Below are positions 51,947 through 59,957 of a DNA stretch of 64,000 bases, piece by piece; the first letter of the stretch is position 1; each line of letters starts with the position of its first letter. The stretch is taken from contig NZ_CP033875.1 of NCBI RefSeq assembly GCF_002742645.2, positions 310,001 through 374,000 on the forward strand, written 5' to 3'. This DNA is from Caulobacter sp. FWC26. GTDB lineage: Bacteria; Pseudomonadota; Alphaproteobacteria; Caulobacterales; Caulobacteraceae. The position numbers were made by a program, and so were the translations under genes. The notes under the pieces are model-generated. The model was not told the DNA's origin. It saw nothing but the letters and a program-made list of their open reading frames with translations, and made no database searches.

Positions 51947-53377
51947 GTGAGCTTCTGGACGCGCCGCAAGGCCATCGACACCATCACCGCCGGTCATGCG
52001 GACAGCCATCAACTGAAGAAGACTCTGAGCTGGCCGCACCTGGTGGCTCTGGGCGTCGGGGCTATCGTCGGCACCGGCATCTACACCCTGACCGGCGTCG
52101 GGGCGGGCCTGGCCGGGCCGGGCGTGATCCTGTCCTTCCTGATCGCCGGCGCCGTCTGCGCCTGCGCGGCCCTCTGCTACGCCGAACTGTCGACGATGAT
52201 CCCGGCCTCGGGCAGCGCCTACACCTACAGCTATGCGGCGATGGGGGAGCCGGTCGCCTGGTTCGTCGGCTGGAGCCTGATCCTAGAATACACCCTGGTC
52301 TGCGCGGCGGTCGCCGTCGGCTGGTCGGCGCACGCGCACGGCCTCTTCAAGATGATCGGCTTCCCCGACGCCCTGCTGGCGGGTCCTCACCAGGGCGGGC
52401 TGATCAACCTGCCGGCCGTGTTCATCTCCATGGCGGTTGCCGGACTCCTGGCGCTCGGCACCCGTGAGAGCGCCACGGTCAACATGGTGCTGGTCTTCGT
52501 GAAGATCATCGCCCTGATCGTCTTCGTCGTGCTGTGCCTGCCAGCGTTCAACATCGCTCACTTCACGCCGTTCATGCCCAACGGTTTCCAGGCCCACGTG
52601 CCGGAAGGCGCGGCCGGCGACGCGGCCAAGATCGGCGTGATGGCCGCCGCCAGCCTGATCTTTTTCGCCTTCTACGGCTTCGACGCGGTGTCGACCGCCG
52701 CTGAAGAGACCAAGAATCCCAAGCGCGACCTGACCATTGGCATCGTCGGCTCGATGGCCGCCTGCACCGCGATCTACATGATCGTCGCCGCCGTCTCGAT
52801 CGGCGCCTCGCGCACCGAGATCTTCTCCAAGAGCGAGGCCCCGCTGGTCTTCATCCTGGAGAGCCTGAACCACGGCAGGATCGCCCAGCTGGTCGCCCTG
52901 GCCGCCGTCGTGGCGCTGCCGACCGTGATCCTGGCCTTCATGTACGGCCAGAGCCGGATCTTCTTCGTTATGGCGCGCGATGGCCTGCTGCCCCGCGCGC
53001 TGTCGAAGGTGAACGCCAAGACCGGCACCCCGGTGATGATGACCCTGCTGACCGGCGTGCTGTCGGCGGTGCTGTCGGGCCTGCTGTCGCTGAAGGACAT
53101 CGCCGAGCTGGCCAACGCCGGTACGCTGTGGGCCTTCATCGCCGTCGGCGCCTCGGTGATCCTGCTGCGGTTGCGCGAGCCGAACCGGCCTCGGGTGTTC
53201 TCGACGCCGTTCTGGCAGGTCGTGGCGCCGGCCGGCATCCTGGGCTGCCTCTATCTGTTCGTCAGCCTGCCGGCCAAGACCCAGCTCTACTTCCTCTACG
53301 CCCACCTGATCGGGGCGGTGATCTATCTGGCCTACGGCATGCGCAAGAGCGTGCTGGCCCAGCAGGAACGGGCGTAA
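51947..53377 (+). CDS. APC-family amino acid permease (cationic type)
   Basis: About 476 residues, twelve or more membrane helices. The blocks LVALGVGAIVGTGIYTLTGV, LCYAELSTMIPASGSAYTYS, FFAFYGFDAVSTAAEETKNP and YGQSRIFFVMARDGLLPR are those of the CAT/YfnA group of the APC superfamily. GTG 51947 has GGAGG about nine bases upstream; in-frame ATGs at 51875 and 51884 would add about 24 residues outside the family. It imports a basic or neutral amino acid. Confidence 0.9.
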   Translation: MSFWTRRKAIDTITAGHADSHQLKKTLSWPHLVALGVGAIVGTGIYTLTGVGAGLAGPGVILSFLIAGAVCACAALCYAELSTMIPASGSAYTYSYAAMGEPVAWFVGWSLILEYTLVCAAVAVGWSAHAHGLFKMIGFPDALLAGPHQGGLINLPAVFISMAVAGLLALGTRESATVNMVLVFVKIIALIVFVVLCLPAFNIAHFTPFMPNGFQAHVPEGAAGDAAKIGVMAAASLIFFAFYGFDAVSTAAEETKNPKRDLTIGIVGSMAACTAIYMIVAAVSIGASRTEIFSKSEAPLVFILESLNHGRIAQLVALAAVVALPTVILAFMYGQSRIFFVMARDGLLPRALSKVNAKTGTPVMMTLLTGVLSAVLSGLLSLKDIAELANAGTLWAFIAVGASVILLRLREPNRPRVFSTPFWQVVAPAGILGCLYLFVSLPAKTQLYFLYAHLIGAVIYLAYGMRKSVLAQQERA

Positions 53378-53441
53378 GGGAAGGCTTCCATTCTCGAGGA
53401 CCATCGCTACAGTTCCCGGCAAAACAAGCGTTTGACGCCAC

Positions 53442-53462
53442 CCCTCGCGGCCTCCGCGAGGG
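53442..53462 (+). other. Hairpin between permease and acyl-CoA dehydrogenase genes
   Basis: CCCTCGCGG, loop CCT, CCGCGAGGG: perfect 9-bp stem 64 bases after the permease stop and 27 bases before the next start. Without a U-run it may be a weak terminator or a leader structure. Confidence 0.5.
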
Positions 53463-53489
53463 ACCAGGGAATTTCGGGAGACGAAGCGT

Positions 53490-54638
53490 ATGGCCCTCGA
53501 TCTGGAAACTCGTGAACAGCTGATCGACACGGTCGCCCGCTTCGTGGCCGAGCGCCTGCGTCCGATCGAGGCCCAGGTGGCCGAGAACGACGCCGTTCCG
53601 GACGATGTGATCGAGGAGATGAAGGGTCTTGGGCTCTTCGGCCTGACGATCCCGGAAGAGTTTGGCGGGCTTGGCCTGACCATGGAGGAAGAGGCGCTGG
53701 TGGCCATTGAGCTGGGCCGCGCCTCGCCGGCCTTCCGCTCGGTTTTCGGCACCAATGTCGGGATCGGCAGCCAGGGCCTCGTGATGTTCGGCAACGCCGA
53801 GCAGAAGGCCAAGTGGCTGCCGGGGATCGCCTCGGGCGAGGTGATCACCTCGTTCGCCCTGACTGAACCAGAGGCCGGTTCCGACAGCGCTGCGGTGCAG
53901 ACCCGCGCCACGCTGGACGGCGACCACTACATCCTGAACGGCTCCAAGCGCTACATCACCAACGCTGGCAAGGCCTCGCTGTTCACGGTGATGGCGCGCA
54001 CTAACCCCGAGGCCAAGGGCGGGGCTGGGGTCTCGGCCTTCCTGGTCCCGCGCGACCTGCCGGGCCTCACGGTCGGCAAGCCCGAGAAGAAGATGGGCCA
54101 GCAAGGCGCTCATATCCACGACGTGACCTTCGACAATGTCCGCGTGCCAGCTTGGAACCGTCTGGGCGCGGAAGGTGAGGGCTTCAAGGTCGCCATGCAG
54201 GTGCTGGACCGCGGCCGACTGCACATCGCCGCCGTCTGCGTGGGCGTGGCCGAGCGCCTGATCGCCGACTGCGTGGCCTACGCTTCCGAGCGCAAGCAGT
54301 TCGGCCAGCCGATCGCCAGCTTCCAGCTGATCCAGGCCATGATCGCCGACAGCAAGACCGAGGCGCTGGCGGCCAAGGCGCTGGTGTTGGAGACCGCTCG
54401 GAAGCGCGACGCCGGGGTCAACGTCACCCTCGAAGCCGCCTCGTCGAAACTGTTCGCCTCGGAGATGGTGGGTCGCGTGGCGGACAGGGCGGTGCAGGTG
54501 TTCGGCGGCGCCGGCTATGTCGCCGACTACGGGATCGAGCGGCTTTATCGCGACGTGCGGATCTTCCGCATCTACGAAGGCACCAGCCAAGTCCAGCAAC
54601 TGATCATTGCGCGTGAGACTCTGAAGCGCGGCGGGTGA
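53490..54638 (+). CDS. Acyl-CoA dehydrogenase, standard short form
   Basis: 382 residues. FAD and substrate blocks FALTEPEAGSDSAAVQTRA, YITNAGKASLFTVMART, FGQPIASFQLIQAMIADS, QVFGGAGYVADYGIERLYRD and RIYEGTSQVQQLIIAR, where the Glu of YEGTS would be the catalytic base. Oxidises an acyl-CoA to the enoyl-CoA with electron transfer to ETF. Chain-length preference not determinable. GGGAGA precedes the ATG. Confidence 0.94.
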   Translation: MALDLETREQLIDTVARFVAERLRPIEAQVAENDAVPDDVIEEMKGLGLFGLTIPEEFGGLGLTMEEEALVAIELGRASPAFRSVFGTNVGIGSQGLVMFGNAEQKAKWLPGIASGEVITSFALTEPEAGSDSAAVQTRATLDGDHYILNGSKRYITNAGKASLFTVMARTNPEAKGGAGVSAFLVPRDLPGLTVGKPEKKMGQQGAHIHDVTFDNVRVPAWNRLGAEGEGFKVAMQVLDRGRLHIAAVCVGVAERLIADCVAYASERKQFGQPIASFQLIQAMIADSKTEALAAKALVLETARKRDAGVNVTLEAASSKLFASEMVGRVADRAVQVFGGAGYVADYGIERLYRDVRIFRIYEGTSQVQQLIIARETLKRGG

Positions 54639-54787
54639 GTGCGACGAGCGGTCGCATCAGCGGCTGAGTGGGCCTAGGCTGTCGATAATCCGCGCCTTTC
54701 CGAGCGTGGGCCTGACGGCTTGAGGCGTGCAATCGGTTGCAACTCTGGGGTCTGTGCGGCGAGGTGTCGCGCTCCTGGCGAGAACAT

Positions 54788-54802
54788 TTAATGCCTGATT
54801 AA
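54788..54802 (+). promoter_or_regulatory. CtrA-type binding site
   Basis: TTAA-N7-TTAA (TTAATGCCTGATTAA), the full consensus for the cell-cycle regulator CtrA, 46 bases upstream of the preferred start of the globin-coupled receptor. Position and orientation suit activation at a promoter in this gap. Confidence 0.75.
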
Positions 54803-54848
54803 GGATCAGGGCAGAGACTTCCTCTACGTGAAAACGACGGGGACGGCC

Positions 54849-56453
54849 ATGAGCCAGGACTATGCGATCGGTGAACGCACGGCGTTCATGGGCATCGATG
54901 ACAAGGCACGATCGGCGCTCCGCGATCTCCGTCCGGTCATCCGGGCCGAGATCGGCAAAGCGCTGGCGAGCTTCTATGGCAAGGTCCGGACCACCCCGGA
55001 GACGCGCGCGTTCTTCAGCGACGAGCGCCACATGGACGCGGCCAGCGCCCGTCAGCAGACGCACTGGAGCGTGATCGCCGAGGGGGACTTCAGCGACGAC
55101 TATGTGCGGGCGGTTCGCGCGATTGGCCAGACCCACGCGCGGATCGGCCTGGAGCCGCGATGGTACATCGGCGGTTACGCCGTGGTCGGAGACCATCTCG
55201 TCCGGGCCGTGATCGACTCCATGTGGCCCAAGGGGCTGCTGGCCAAGGGCGACTCTCGTCAGGCCGGCGAGGCGGTCGCGGCGTTGATGAAGGCGATCTT
55301 CCTGGACATGGATTTCGCGATCTCGATCTATCTGGAAACCCTGGATAACGAACGAAAGCGGCTCGAGGCGGAGCAGCAAGCGGCTCAGGCGCGGCAAGAG
55401 CAGGTCGTCACCCTGCTGGCCCGAGCGCTTGATCGTCTGGCCTCAGGCGATCTGCTGGCCCGCCTGGATGGCGACGTTTGTAGCGAGTTCCGGAAATTGA
55501 AGGACGACTTCAACCACGCCGTGGAGCTGCTGGACCAGGCCATGTGCGGCGTGGGCGGCGCTACGGAAGGCATCCGCTCCAGCACCGAGGAGATCAGCGT
55601 CGCGGCCGACGATCTTTCGCGGCGCACAGAACAGCAAGCCGCCAGCCTGGAACAGACCGCTGCGGCCCTGGACCAAATCACCGCCACCGTCCGCCGCTCG
55701 GCCGCCGGCGCCAAGCAGGCGCAGGACGTCGTCGCGGGCGCCAAGACCGACGCCGAGCGCTCGGGCGCCGTCGTCAGCCAAGCCGTGGCGGCGATGGGCG
55801 AGATCGAAACGAGTTCACGGGAGATCGGCAACATCATCGGCGTGATCGATGAGATCGCATTCCAGACCAATCTCCTGGCCTTGAACGCGGGGGTCGAAGC
55901 CGCCCGAGCCGGTGAGGCGGGCAAGGGCTTCGCTGTCGTCGCCCAGGAGGTTCGAGCGCTGGCTCAGCGCTCGGCCGAAGCCGCCAAGGAAATCAAGGCC
56001 CTGATCAACACCTCCACCAAGCAGGTCGAGGCCGGGGTCAACCTGGTGGGGCAGACCGGCGAGGCGCTGCGCGGCATTGTCTCGAAGGTGGCGGAGATCG
56101 ACGAACTGATCGCCCAGATTTCCGTTTCAGCCCAGGAACAGGCCGGCGGTCTTCACGAGGTCAATACGGCCGTGAACCAGATGGATCAGGTAACTCAGCA
56201 GAACGCGGCCATGGTGGAGCAGACGACGGCCGCGACCCACTCGCTCAAAAGTCAGACTGGAGAATTGGTCCGCCAGGTCGAAAGTTTCCGAACTTCCGCC
56301 GTCCGTCGCTCGGAACCGAAGCCAACCACGCGCATCGCGCCGGCGCCTGTGGCGAGTCCGCCGCCTCGCCCCACGATGCGCCCCGGATCCGCCGCTCCCC
56401 CTTCGCGCAGCTCAGCCGCCGTTGCGCTCAAGGAAGAGTGGCGGGAGTTCTAG
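54849..56453 (+). CDS. Globin-coupled chemoreceptor (HemAT-like)
   Basis: About 534 residues, soluble. An N-terminal protoglobin domain (about 1-160) has the proximal heme ligand His96 in GQTHARIGLEPRWYIGGYAV. After a coiled-coil linker come the signalling helices with tip [20 protein letters not shown]. This is the aerotaxis-type HemAT layout, sensing oxygen through heme. The C terminus ends KEEWREF, an xWxxF pentapeptide of the kind that tethers CheR/CheB. ATG 54849 is preferred; GTG 54828 is an alternative. A CtrA-type site lies upstream. Confidence 0.92.
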   Translation: MSQDYAIGERTAFMGIDDKARSALRDLRPVIRAEIGKALASFYGKVRTTPETRAFFSDERHMDAASARQQTHWSVIAEGDFSDDYVRAVRAIGQTHARIGLEPRWYIGGYAVVGDHLVRAVIDSMWPKGLLAKGDSRQAGEAVAALMKAIFLDMDFAISIYLETLDNERKRLEAEQQAAQARQEQVVTLLARALDRLASGDLLARLDGDVCSEFRKLKDDFNHAVELLDQAMCGVGGATEGIRSSTEEISVAADDLSRRTEQQAASLEQTAAALDQITATVRRSAAGAKQAQDVVAGAKTDAERSGAVVSQAVAAMGEIETSSREIGNIIGVIDEIAFQTNLLALNAGVEAARAGEAGKGFAVVAQEVRALAQRSAEAAKEIKALINTSTKQVEAGVNLVGQTGEALRGIVSKVAEIDELIAQISVSAQEQAGGLHEVNTAVNQMDQVTQQNAAMVEQTTAATHSLKSQTGELVRQVESFRTSAVRRSEPKPTTRIAPAPVASPPPRPTMRPGSAAPPSRSSAAVALKEEWREF

Positions 56454-56558
56454 GGTTCGGGCCGCCGGGGCAGGACCATCAAGGGCGCGGCGTTTTGACG
56501 CGGGTGATCTCCGTCGGCAGCCGTCCGGAGCCTTTTGAGTAAGCGCTAGAAAGCAGAA

Positions 56559-56587
56559 CGCCCCCGTCGACCAAGTCGACGGGGGCG
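56559..56587. terminator. Bidirectional terminator
   Basis: CGCCCCCGTCGAC and GTCGACGGGGGCG, perfect 13-bp arms with a CAA loop, between the globin-coupled receptor gene and a convergent small gene. The plus strand continues CTTTGTGTTCCTT and the minus strand TTCTGCTTTC, so both directions have T-rich tails. Confidence 0.88.
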
Positions 56588-56611
56588 CTTTGTGTTCCTT
56601 CGGAAGGACGC

Positions 56612-56923
56612 TTACGCGCCGCCGGGGAAGCGGAACGGAACCTTCACTGTGCCGGTCTTGGCGCCCATCGGCAGCTTTTCGGCGATGCACATGGCGGCCT
56701 TGTCGAAGCCCTTGCCCGCAGCGCTGTTGTCCACGACCTTGCAGTCCGAAAGCTTGCCGCCGTCGGCGTTGCACTCAAGCATGACTTGCGCGGCGTCGCG
56801 CGTATTGGCGAACTGCTGCAGGCAACGGCTCATTTGATCTTCAAAACCACCGGCGGCCGAGGCGGCCTGGGCGACGAAAAAGCTGCCAGCGATTCCCGCG
56901 GCAATAGCGATCGGATATTTCAT
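56612..56923 (-). CDS. Small secreted protein with a TonB C-terminal-like domain
   Basis: 103 residues from ATG 56923: signal peptide (MKYPIAIAAGIAGSFFVAQA, cleaved after ASA) then a domain whose GGKLSDCKVVDNSAAGKG, FDKAAMCIAEKLPM and GTVKVPFRFP blocks resemble the TonB C-terminal fold (gLsdcrVv...FdrAA). There is no membrane anchor or proline region, so it is not an energy transducer. Two or three cysteines suggest disulfides. Role unknown. Confidence 0.78.
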   Translation of the reverse strand: MKYPIAIAAGIAGSFFVAQAASAAGGFEDQMSRCLQQFANTRDAAQVMLECNADGGKLSDCKVVDNSAAGKGFDKAAMCIAEKLPMGAKTGTVKVPFRFPGGA

Positions 56924-57266
56924 CCCGCTGCTCCTAGTAATAAATTCACGTCCCATGGACGATGCGCCAACCGGACGCAGGAGCAATCTCGCAGGTGCGA
57001 GTTAAGATATCCTGAGTAGCACGGCAATATTCAATATTTACTTTCGGCTAACCATGATCACCACGTGCGGGATTCTCGATCCAGACCGGGCGCTTTATAG
57101 AATCCGCGCGTTCAGGGCTGCGACTAAATGACCATTCAGCCCAGAACCGACCGGAAAGCGCCGCCTTCCCTTAACCAAGTCAGAGTCTGTTAGGACTCTA
57201 TCGGGATTATTCCACTTCAGTTTGGCGATCCGTGGGCACGGAGCGCTGGTTGGAGGGGACCTCGCG
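56924..57266. other. Upstream region of the McpA-type gene
   Basis: 343 bases without a gene. It holds an inverted repeat AGAGTC-TGTTAG-GACTCT (57182-57199), each arm containing a GANTC methylation site of the CcrM type, and TTAACC (57171) and CTAACCAT (57048), which resemble CtrA half-sites. Promoter activity for mcpA is expected here. Confidence 0.5.
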
Positions 57267-59240
57267 ATGAAACGGATACGTCTCGTCGATCTACCGTTGA
57301 TCATCAAGATCGGCTTCGCGCCGGCGTTCGCGCTGTTGATGCTGGCTCTGATGGCCGGCGGCGCCATCATGGTTCAGAAAAGCCAGTCGGCTGCTCTGAA
57401 GCAGGTCGTGGAAAGCGACATGCGGCAGAACTTGGAAATCCAGCGGATTTCCAAGCGCATTTCGAACATCAACGGCGAACTGTTCGTCGTGATGACCCAC
57501 AAGGCCGGCAATATCGACGTCGATAAGAACGATGCGCGTATGGCCGCCGTTCTCGCCGAGACCGATGCGGTCAAGAAGGATCTGGTCGCGCTGAAGAGCA
57601 AGCTGCCGGCCGCCGAGCAGCCGAAGATCGCCGAGTTGATCAAGTCGCTTGAGGAATGCCGCAGCGCGATCGACACCGTCAGCGGGATGATCGGCGTCGA
57701 TTTCAACATGGCGGCCGGATTCATCGCGCCGTTCGAGGAACAATACGCCAAGATGACCGGTCAGCTGGACCAGGTCGTCGCCGCCGCCAATCAGCGCATC
57801 GAGACCGAGACCGCCAAGCGTCAGGCCCAAGCCACCGCCGCTATGAGCGTCACCGTGGTGATGTCGCTGCTGACCCTGGGCGCGGTCGGCGCGCTGGCGT
57901 TCCTGACCGTGATGACGACCCGCAAGTCGATCAACGACATCGCCGCCGCCACCGACAAGCTTTCCAAGGGCGACAATGCCATCGACTTGGAGAAGATGAC
58001 GCGCGGTGACGAGCTGGGCGCCATCGTCACCGCTCTGAAGGTCTTCCGCGACAACCAGCTGCACCTTGAGCAGCTTCGCGCCGAGCAGGAGAAGTCAGCG
58101 GCCCTCACGGCCGATGAACGTCGCGCCAAGGAAGCCGCCGCCGCCGCCGCCGCCAAGGAAGCGTCTCTGGTGGTGTCCAACCTGGCCGAGGGTCTGGAAA
58201 AGCTGGCCTCGGGCGATCTGACCTTCCGGGTCACCGCCGATTTCCCCGGCGACTACCGCAAGCTGAAGGACGACTTCAACGCCGCCATGGGCTCGCTGCA
58301 GGAGACGATGAAGGTCATCGCCGCCTCGACCGACGGCCTGCGCACCGGCGCCGACGAGATCGCCCACGCTTCCGACGACCTGTCGCGCCGTACCGAACAA
58401 CAGGCCGCCAGCCTGGAAGAAACCGCCGCCGCGCTGGACGAACTGACCGCCACGGTGCGCCGCACCGCCGCCGGCGCTCGTCAGGCCTCAGACGTCGTCT
58501 CGACCACCCGTGGCGAAGCGACGCATAGCGGCCAAGTCGTACACCAGGCAGTCTCGGCCATGGGCGAGATCGAGAACTCGTCCAAGCAGATCAGCCAAAT
58601 CATCGGGGTCATCGACGAGATCGCCTTCCAGACCAACCTCCTGGCGTTGAACGCCGGCGTCGAGGCCGCCCGAGCGGGCGAGGCGGGCCGCGGCTTCGCT
58701 GTCGTCGCGCAGGAAGTTCGCGCCCTGGCTCAGCGCTCGGCCGAGGCGGCCAAGGAAATCAAGACGCTGATCTCCAGCTCCACGCAACAGGTCAGCCAAG
58801 GGGTGAGCCTGGTTGGTCAGACAGGCGAGGCGCTGCAGCGCATCGTAGCGAAGGTCGGAGAGATCGACGCCCTGGTCACCGAGATCGCGGCTTCGGCTGC
58901 GGAGCAGGCCACGGGCCTGAACGAAGTGAACACCGCCGTGAACCAGATGGACCAGGTCACGCAGCAGAACGCCGCCATGGTCGAGCAGTCGACCGCCGCG
59001 ACCCACTCGCTGAAGGGTGAGACCGCCGAGCTGGTGCGACTGATGGCTCGCTTCCAGGTGGGGGGCGGTTCGTCGGCCTACGCCCGTCCGGTCGCCGCCG
59101 ACACGGCCCAACACGCCCCGGCGCGCAATCCGGTCGCCGAGCAGCAGGCGCGCCTGAACACCTTCGCCCGCCCGGGCCGGAGCAGTGGTTCGGCGGCCGT
59201 CGCACAAGCACCCGCGACCGACGGGTGGGAGGAGTTCTAA
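57267..59240 (+). CDS. mcpA: Methyl-accepting chemotaxis protein, McpA type
   Basis: 657 residues from ATG 57267. First membrane helix about 12-36, a helical periplasmic domain of about 155 residues, second helix ([20 protein letters not shown]), HAMP ([20 protein letters not shown]), a second HAMP-like segment ([17 protein letters not shown]), then signalling helices with tip [20 protein letters not shown]. It ends DGWEEF, an xWxxF motif for CheR/CheB binding. It opens the che operon, directly followed by the STAS gene (0 bases). In C. crescentus the corresponding McpA is a polar receptor under cell-cycle control. Confidence 0.94.
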   Translation: MKRIRLVDLPLIIKIGFAPAFALLMLALMAGGAIMVQKSQSAALKQVVESDMRQNLEIQRISKRISNINGELFVVMTHKAGNIDVDKNDARMAAVLAETDAVKKDLVALKSKLPAAEQPKIAELIKSLEECRSAIDTVSGMIGVDFNMAAGFIAPFEEQYAKMTGQLDQVVAAANQRIETETAKRQAQATAAMSVTVVMSLLTLGAVGALAFLTVMTTRKSINDIAAATDKLSKGDNAIDLEKMTRGDELGAIVTALKVFRDNQLHLEQLRAEQEKSAALTADERRAKEAAAAAAAKEASLVVSNLAEGLEKLASGDLTFRVTADFPGDYRKLKDDFNAAMGSLQETMKVIAASTDGLRTGADEIAHASDDLSRRTEQQAASLEETAAALDELTATVRRTAAGARQASDVVSTTRGEATHSGQVVHQAVSAMGEIENSSKQISQIIGVIDEIAFQTNLLALNAGVEAARAGEAGRGFAVVAQEVRALAQRSAEAAKEIKTLISSSTQQVSQGVSLVGQTGEALQRIVAKVGEIDALVTEIAASAAEQATGLNEVNTAVNQMDQVTQQNAAMVEQSTAATHSLKGETAELVRLMARFQVGGGSSAYARPVAADTAQHAPARNPVAEQQARLNTFARPGRSSGSAAVAQAPATDGWEEF

Positions 59241-59528
59241 ATGGCCGCCGCAATCGCGCTGCCCGAAAATCTGGACCTAAAGGCGGCCGGGCCGCTGAAG
59301 GCCGCTCTGCTGGAACGTCGCGGCGCGGCGATCACGGTCGAGGCCGATCAGGTTCGCCGACTTGGCGGGCTTTGCCTGCAAGTGCTTCTGGCCGCCCGCA
59401 AGGCCTGGGATCAGGACGGTCAATCCTTCTGCATTAAGGGGCCTTCCGAGGCCTTTGTCGAAACCACCCGTCTGTTTGGCGCCGCAGGGGCGCTCCTTTC
59501 GGCGGAATTCCAAGGAGCTGAATCGTGA
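59241..59528 (+). CDS. STAS-domain protein of the che operon
   Basis: 95 residues. STAS/anti-anti-sigma-like fold: ALPENLDLKAAGPLKAALLE, then VEADQVRRLGGLCLQVLLAA, and a final helix. In Caulobacter this small gene between mcpA and cheY is sometimes named cheX, but it is not the CheX/CheC phosphatase fold. Role in chemotaxis unclear. Its end overlaps cheY by 4 bases. Confidence 0.88.
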   Translation: MAAAIALPENLDLKAAGPLKAALLERRGAAITVEADQVRRLGGLCLQVLLAARKAWDQDGQSFCIKGPSEAFVETTRLFGAAGALLSAEFQGAES

Positions 59529-59890
59529 CGCGTACGATTCTCACGGTCGATGATTCCCGGACGATGCGGGACATGCTGCGCATGGCCCTCGCCGGCGCGG
59601 GCTTCAACGTGGTCGAAGCGGTGGACGGCGAGCATGGTCTCGAAGTCCTGTCCGCTCATCGACCCGATGTGATCATCACGGACATCAACATGCCGAAGCT
59701 GGACGGCTTCGGCTTCATCGAGGCGGTGCGCGTTGACGACGATTACCGCGCGATCCCGATCCTGGTGCTGACCACCGAAAGCGATCCGGCCAAGAAGCAG
59801 CGGGCTCGTGAAGCCGGCGCGACGGGTTGGATCGTCAAGCCGTTCAACCCGGAAAAGCTGGTCGACGCCATCCGACGCGTCGCCGCCTGA
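59525..59890 (+). CDS. cheY: Response regulator CheY
   Basis: 121 residues, a single receiver domain from a GTG start. Acidic pocket Asp9-Asp10 (TVDDSRTM), phospho-acceptor Asp53 (IITDINMPKLDG), switch residue Thr83/84 (VLTTES) and Lys105 (VKPFN). Phosphorylated by CheA, it binds the flagellar motor switch. In Caulobacter several CheY-like proteins exist; this is the first of the cluster. Confidence 0.96.
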   Translation: MTRTILTVDDSRTMRDMLRMALAGAGFNVVEAVDGEHGLEVLSAHRPDVIITDINMPKLDGFGFIEAVRVDDDYRAIPILVLTTESDPAKKQRAREAGATGWIVKPFNPEKLVDAIRRVAA

Positions 59891-59957
59891 TCCAGGTCAC
59901 GGACCAGTACGCCGTTTTTGATTACCCGTTGCTAGACGCGAATTAGGACTCACGGGA

